DNA of 16,878 nt. It comes from Candidatus Stahliibacteriota bacterium. GTDB taxonomy: Bacteria; Hydrothermota; Tepidihabitantia; SM23-42. The DNA lies in the NCBI GenBank assembly GCA_030613445.1, contig JAUWLY010000018.1, forward strand, positions 1-16,878, in the 5' to 3' direction. Shown here one piece after another: positions 15,044-16,878 of the stretch. Position 1 is the stretch's first letter. Each line of letters starts with the position of its first letter. The notes beneath the pieces are model-generated. The model was not told the origin of the DNA and ran no database searches. It saw only the letters and a list, made by a program, of their open reading frames with translations. Position numbers and translations under genes: made by a program.

Positions 15044-16060
15044 GTGAAAAAAATACTCCTGGGCCTGGTTATATTTGCACTACTTTGGATGGGCTGCGGA
15101 GGTGTTGATACCGAAGCGCCAACTGTGAATATTACAGCCCCGATAAATGGCTCAATCGTAAGTGGCACGGTCAATATTTCCGTAGGCGCCACTGACAACG
15201 AAGCGGTCGAGAGAGTGGAATTGTACATCAATGATACGCTTGTTACCACACTCACTTCTCAGCCCTATTTCCACTCATGGGTGACAGATTCCCTACTTAA
15301 TAATTCATCGCATGACATTTTCGCAAGGGCATATGATGCGGAAGAAAATGAGGGTACATCGCCTAGTATTACAGTCACAGTATTCAATGATACAACCGGT
15401 ATCGCCATCTTTATCTGGAATTATGATGCGCTCGATGTATTCGATGATCCTGATCTTGGAGCTACAATAGATTGTACATATTGGCTGGAACAAACACTCC
15501 TTGCTAATGGTCACACTTATACTAAGAGCACAGCTTTGCCAGCGAGCCTTGATTCTTATGATATTGTCTTTGTTACACTTGGTTGGTTCCGTGCCGGCTG
15601 ATGCGATAATTCAGTAATTGCTCCGGCGGAGCAAACCACGCTAACTGATTTCCTGGATCAAGGTAAAAGCCTTTACATTGAAGGATGTGACTTTGGCGCC
15701 GGTAACTCGGCTACTGTACTCTACCAGAAATTTGGCTGCAATTTCCTCGACGCAGGAAGTGATTCAATAACCGGCAATATCAGTTCGGTCACAGGTCAAA
15801 CCAGCACTATTACCCAGGGTTTGGATTACAACTATCTGCACCAGCGAAGTCCTGATAACTATGTCGATCAAATCAGTGCCAATGGCGGTACTATCATCTA
15901 CGAGTGTCAGAGCCCATTTGGGCGTGCAGTTATTTATGAAGACCCGACCAGCGGTTATCGGACGATCCATTCAACCTTTATTTTCGGCGCACTGCGTGAT
16001 GGCACGAGTGTTAAGCAAGATCTAATGGCGGTTTATCTGGATTATCTCTTAGGGAATTAG
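15044..16060 (+). CDS. Ig-domain lipoprotein with flavodoxin/GATase-like C-terminal domain, interrupted by an in-frame TGA (codon 186)
   Basis: GTG start at 15044 with AGGAGG upstream. The lipoprotein signal is MKKILLGLVIFALLWMGCGG, lipid cysteine at residue 18. A bacterial Ig-like domain lies at about 24-116 (APTVNITAPINGSIVSGTV, DNEAVERVELYIND, DIFARAYDAEENEG). It is followed by an alpha/beta domain of the glutamine-amidotransferase/flavodoxin-like type seen in exported FCB proteins: IFIWNYDALD, SYDIVFVTLGWF, then after the TGA LTDFLDQGKSLYIEGCDFG, FGRAVIYED, STFIFGALRD and a final helix. The frame stops at TGA 15599-15601 in the middle of this domain, yet continues uninterrupted for 152 more codons to TAA 16058-16060 with clear family-like sequence. 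If TGA is a stop, the product is a 185-residue lipoprotein with a truncated second domain. No ribosome site restarts translation after it. Likely co-transcribed with the preceding gene, which has the same kind of interruption. Confidence 0.72.
15599..15634 (+). other. In-frame TGA with downstream hairpin (second site)
   Basis: TGA 15599-15601; 16 nt later a perfect 7-bp stem TTGCTCC (15618-15624) / GGAGCAA (15628-15634) closes a GGC loop (15625-15627). The codon after TGA is TGC (Cys). Confidence 0.5.
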
Positions 16061-16217
16061 TGCAGAAAATCTGATTCTTGGGTAGTATCGGGGGGTAGGT
16101 TCAAAACTAAACATTTTGATACCTGCTTTCATTTTGTTCGATATTGTCCAAAATATTGTGACATTGTCAATGCCATCAGACATGGCAACAGAGGTCCCTC
16201 CCGATTGCGTTCACACC
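16061..16217. other. Intergenic stretch without a supported gene
   Basis: There is no convincing reading frame or strong terminator between the Ig lipoprotein and the next promoter. Visible are a 6-bp stem TGCCAT-cagac-ATGGCA (16171-16187) without a T-run, and repeated ATTGT-containing words at 16140-16170. Confidence 0.5.
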
Positions 16218-16245
16218 TTGACATCACTGGGTTTGGTGATATAAT
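16218..16245 (+). promoter_or_regulatory. Promoter of the PEGA-like repeat gene
   Basis: TTGACA (16218-16223), 16-nt spacer, TATAAT (16240-16245), a full consensus. Expected start near 16252. Confidence 0.85.
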
Positions 16246-16270
16246 TCATAGATAAGAGGTGAAAATACTA

Positions 16271-16390
16271 TTGCTATTATTATTATCTACCAGCCCTTTT
16301 ACATTCAAACCAAACATGGATATCAAACTGGCTGCGCATCGGGCTGAATTTACCTGGGACTGGGTTGGACCAGAATGTAGGACTATATGA
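16271..16390 (+). CDS. Possible short leader reading frame overlapping the next gene by ATGA
   Basis: A 39-codon frame starting with TTG, 8 nt after AGAGGTGA, and ending with TGA 16388-16390, which overlaps the ATG of the next gene (16387). The N-terminus is hydrophobic (LLLLL) and the end reads TWDWVGPECRTI. A GTG at 16259 in the same frame would give a more complete signal-like start (MKILLLLLLS) but almost no leader. It may be a small secreted peptide, a coupling peptide for the next gene, or a remnant of a decayed gene. I recognise no family. Confidence 0.3.
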   Translation: MLLLLSTSPFTFKPNMDIKLAAHRAEFTWDWVGPECRTI

Positions 16391-16878
16391 AACTCACAAG
16401 CAGTAAAGTGCTCGTGTCACTCCTGTGTCTCATCAGAATATCCAGTTTCATCAGTGCACAGGAGACCGCAGTTGAAGGATACGGACATGTCTATGTGATT
16501 AATCTGTCTTCATACCACGCAAGAGTTTATATCGATGGCTATGACCGTGGCAGTGTCTGGTGCGGAGCTACACTGAAATTGGTTGTAGTTAACGGTGAAC
16601 ACACAATCTCGGCTCAAGAATATGAAAACGCCAGCATAAGCTGGGGCCCATCACCACTATCTGTGTATGATGACGAGTGGGAATGGACCTTGAATAATCC
16701 GTCCATACCAGAAGAAGAATATACTACCCAGTTCAGTAACCTATATGTCATAAATAGTAGCGGATATGATATTCGCATTTTCGTTGATGGACATGAAAAA
16801 GGAACTGCTTTGGCCGGCGGCACTTTTACAACAACACTGCAAGGCGGCTACTCTTATGAATTGTACGGCAAAGAATAT
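16387..16878 (+). CDS. Exported protein with PEGA-like tandem repeats, C-terminus cut by window end
   Basis: The reading frame is open from ATG 16387 to the last base (164 codons). The signal peptide is residues 1-24 (MKLTSSKVLVSLLCLIRISS, cleavage after FISA). Two related units follow: about 32-80 (HVYVINLSSYHARVYIDGYD, RGS, then NGEHTISAQEY) and about 117-164 (NLYVINSSGYDIRIFVDGHE, KGTALAGGTF, then GGYSYELYGKEY). The pattern V-x-N-x-S-x-x-x-R-(V/I)-(Y/F)-(I/V)-D-G-x-x-x-G resembles PEGA surface repeats, which are beta-rich modules in envelope proteins; this is by resemblance only. An in-frame TAG nine nt upstream limits the start; the weak AGGA before the ATG suggests coupling to the short frame overlapping it. 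More repeats probably follow beyond the window. Confidence 0.75.
   Translation, partial: MKLTSSKVLVSLLCLIRISSFISAQETAVEGYGHVYVINLSSYHARVYIDGYDRGSVWCGATLKLVVVNGEHTISAQEYENASISWGPSPLSVYDDEWEWTLNNPSIPEEEYTTQFSNLYVINSSGYDIRIFVDGHEKGTALAGGTFTTTLQGGYSYELYGKEY

Noticed and set aside
14566..15514. Minus-strand frames opposite the fibronectin-like and Ig-lipoprotein genes
   Set aside because: They are shadows of the plus-strand genes, which have signal peptides, promoters and ribosome sites.
14630..16060. Genome-wide reassignment of UGA to Trp or Gly
   Set aside because: UGA ends two unrelated genes at their natural ends (2899 and the tandem TGA TGA at 7488-7493), and TGG and GGN codons are common throughout. 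Only local readthrough or mutation remains possible.
15821..16060. Independent 79-codon gene starting at TTG 15821
   Set aside because: It is in the same frame as the interrupted lipoprotein gene and has no ribosome site; it is the tail of that gene.

Overview
The window reads as chromosome of a free-living bacterium of the Fibrobacteres-Chlorobi-Bacteroidetes (FCB) sphere. The evidence is an outer-membrane TonB-dependent receptor with a carboxypeptidase-regulatory-like N-terminal domain, several exported proteins with a C-terminal 'YPNPF ... G.Y' Type IX-secretion-like sorting domain, strong AGGAGG ribosome sites, and TTGACA/TATAAT promoters. An uncultured lineage such as candidate division WOR-3/Stahlbacteria or a relative would fit, but that is inference; no rRNA or other marker gene is present.

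Left part (1-6916), all minus strand. A VIT + von Willebrand A exported protein (6904-4622) ends at a clean intrinsic terminator (4566-4594). A second unit then starts from its own promoter (-35 at 4506-4501) and reads through five closely spaced genes: a small unknown protein, a DUF3795 cysteine-rich protein, a two-repeat lipoprotein, a TonB-dependent receptor, and the start of a threonine aldolase cut by the window edge. Gaps are 24-56 bp, so co-transcription is likely although the functions do not form a known pathway.

Middle (6917-9797). A divergent intergenic region holds a nested palindrome and the promoter of a two-gene plus-strand operon: an ArsR-family repressor with a cysteine-rich tail and a small Cys/His-rich DUF5320-like coiled-coil protein. 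An interleaved hairpin region separates these from a convergent exported DUF885 zinc-peptidase-like gene. That gene shares a back-to-back divergent promoter region with the next plus-strand unit.

Right part (9798-16878), all plus strand, is a run of exported or surface proteins. It begins with a 1183-residue protein carrying ten FG-GAP/VCBS-like calcium-loop repeats, a fibronectin-like domain, a duplicated domain and a sorting domain, followed by a second sorting-domain protein. Next come a small fibronectin-like secreted protein and an Ig-domain lipoprotein. The last gene is a PEGA-like repeat protein cut by the window end. The fibronectin-like and Ig-domain genes are each interrupted by one in-frame TGA, with clear protein-like continuation to a downstream TAA. 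Each TGA is followed within about 20 nt by a perfect small hairpin. This is the most unusual feature of the window. It may be two nonsense mutations or assembly errors, or UGA recoding/readthrough; the sequence alone cannot decide. No CRISPR array, tRNA, rRNA, transposase or prophage gene was seen.
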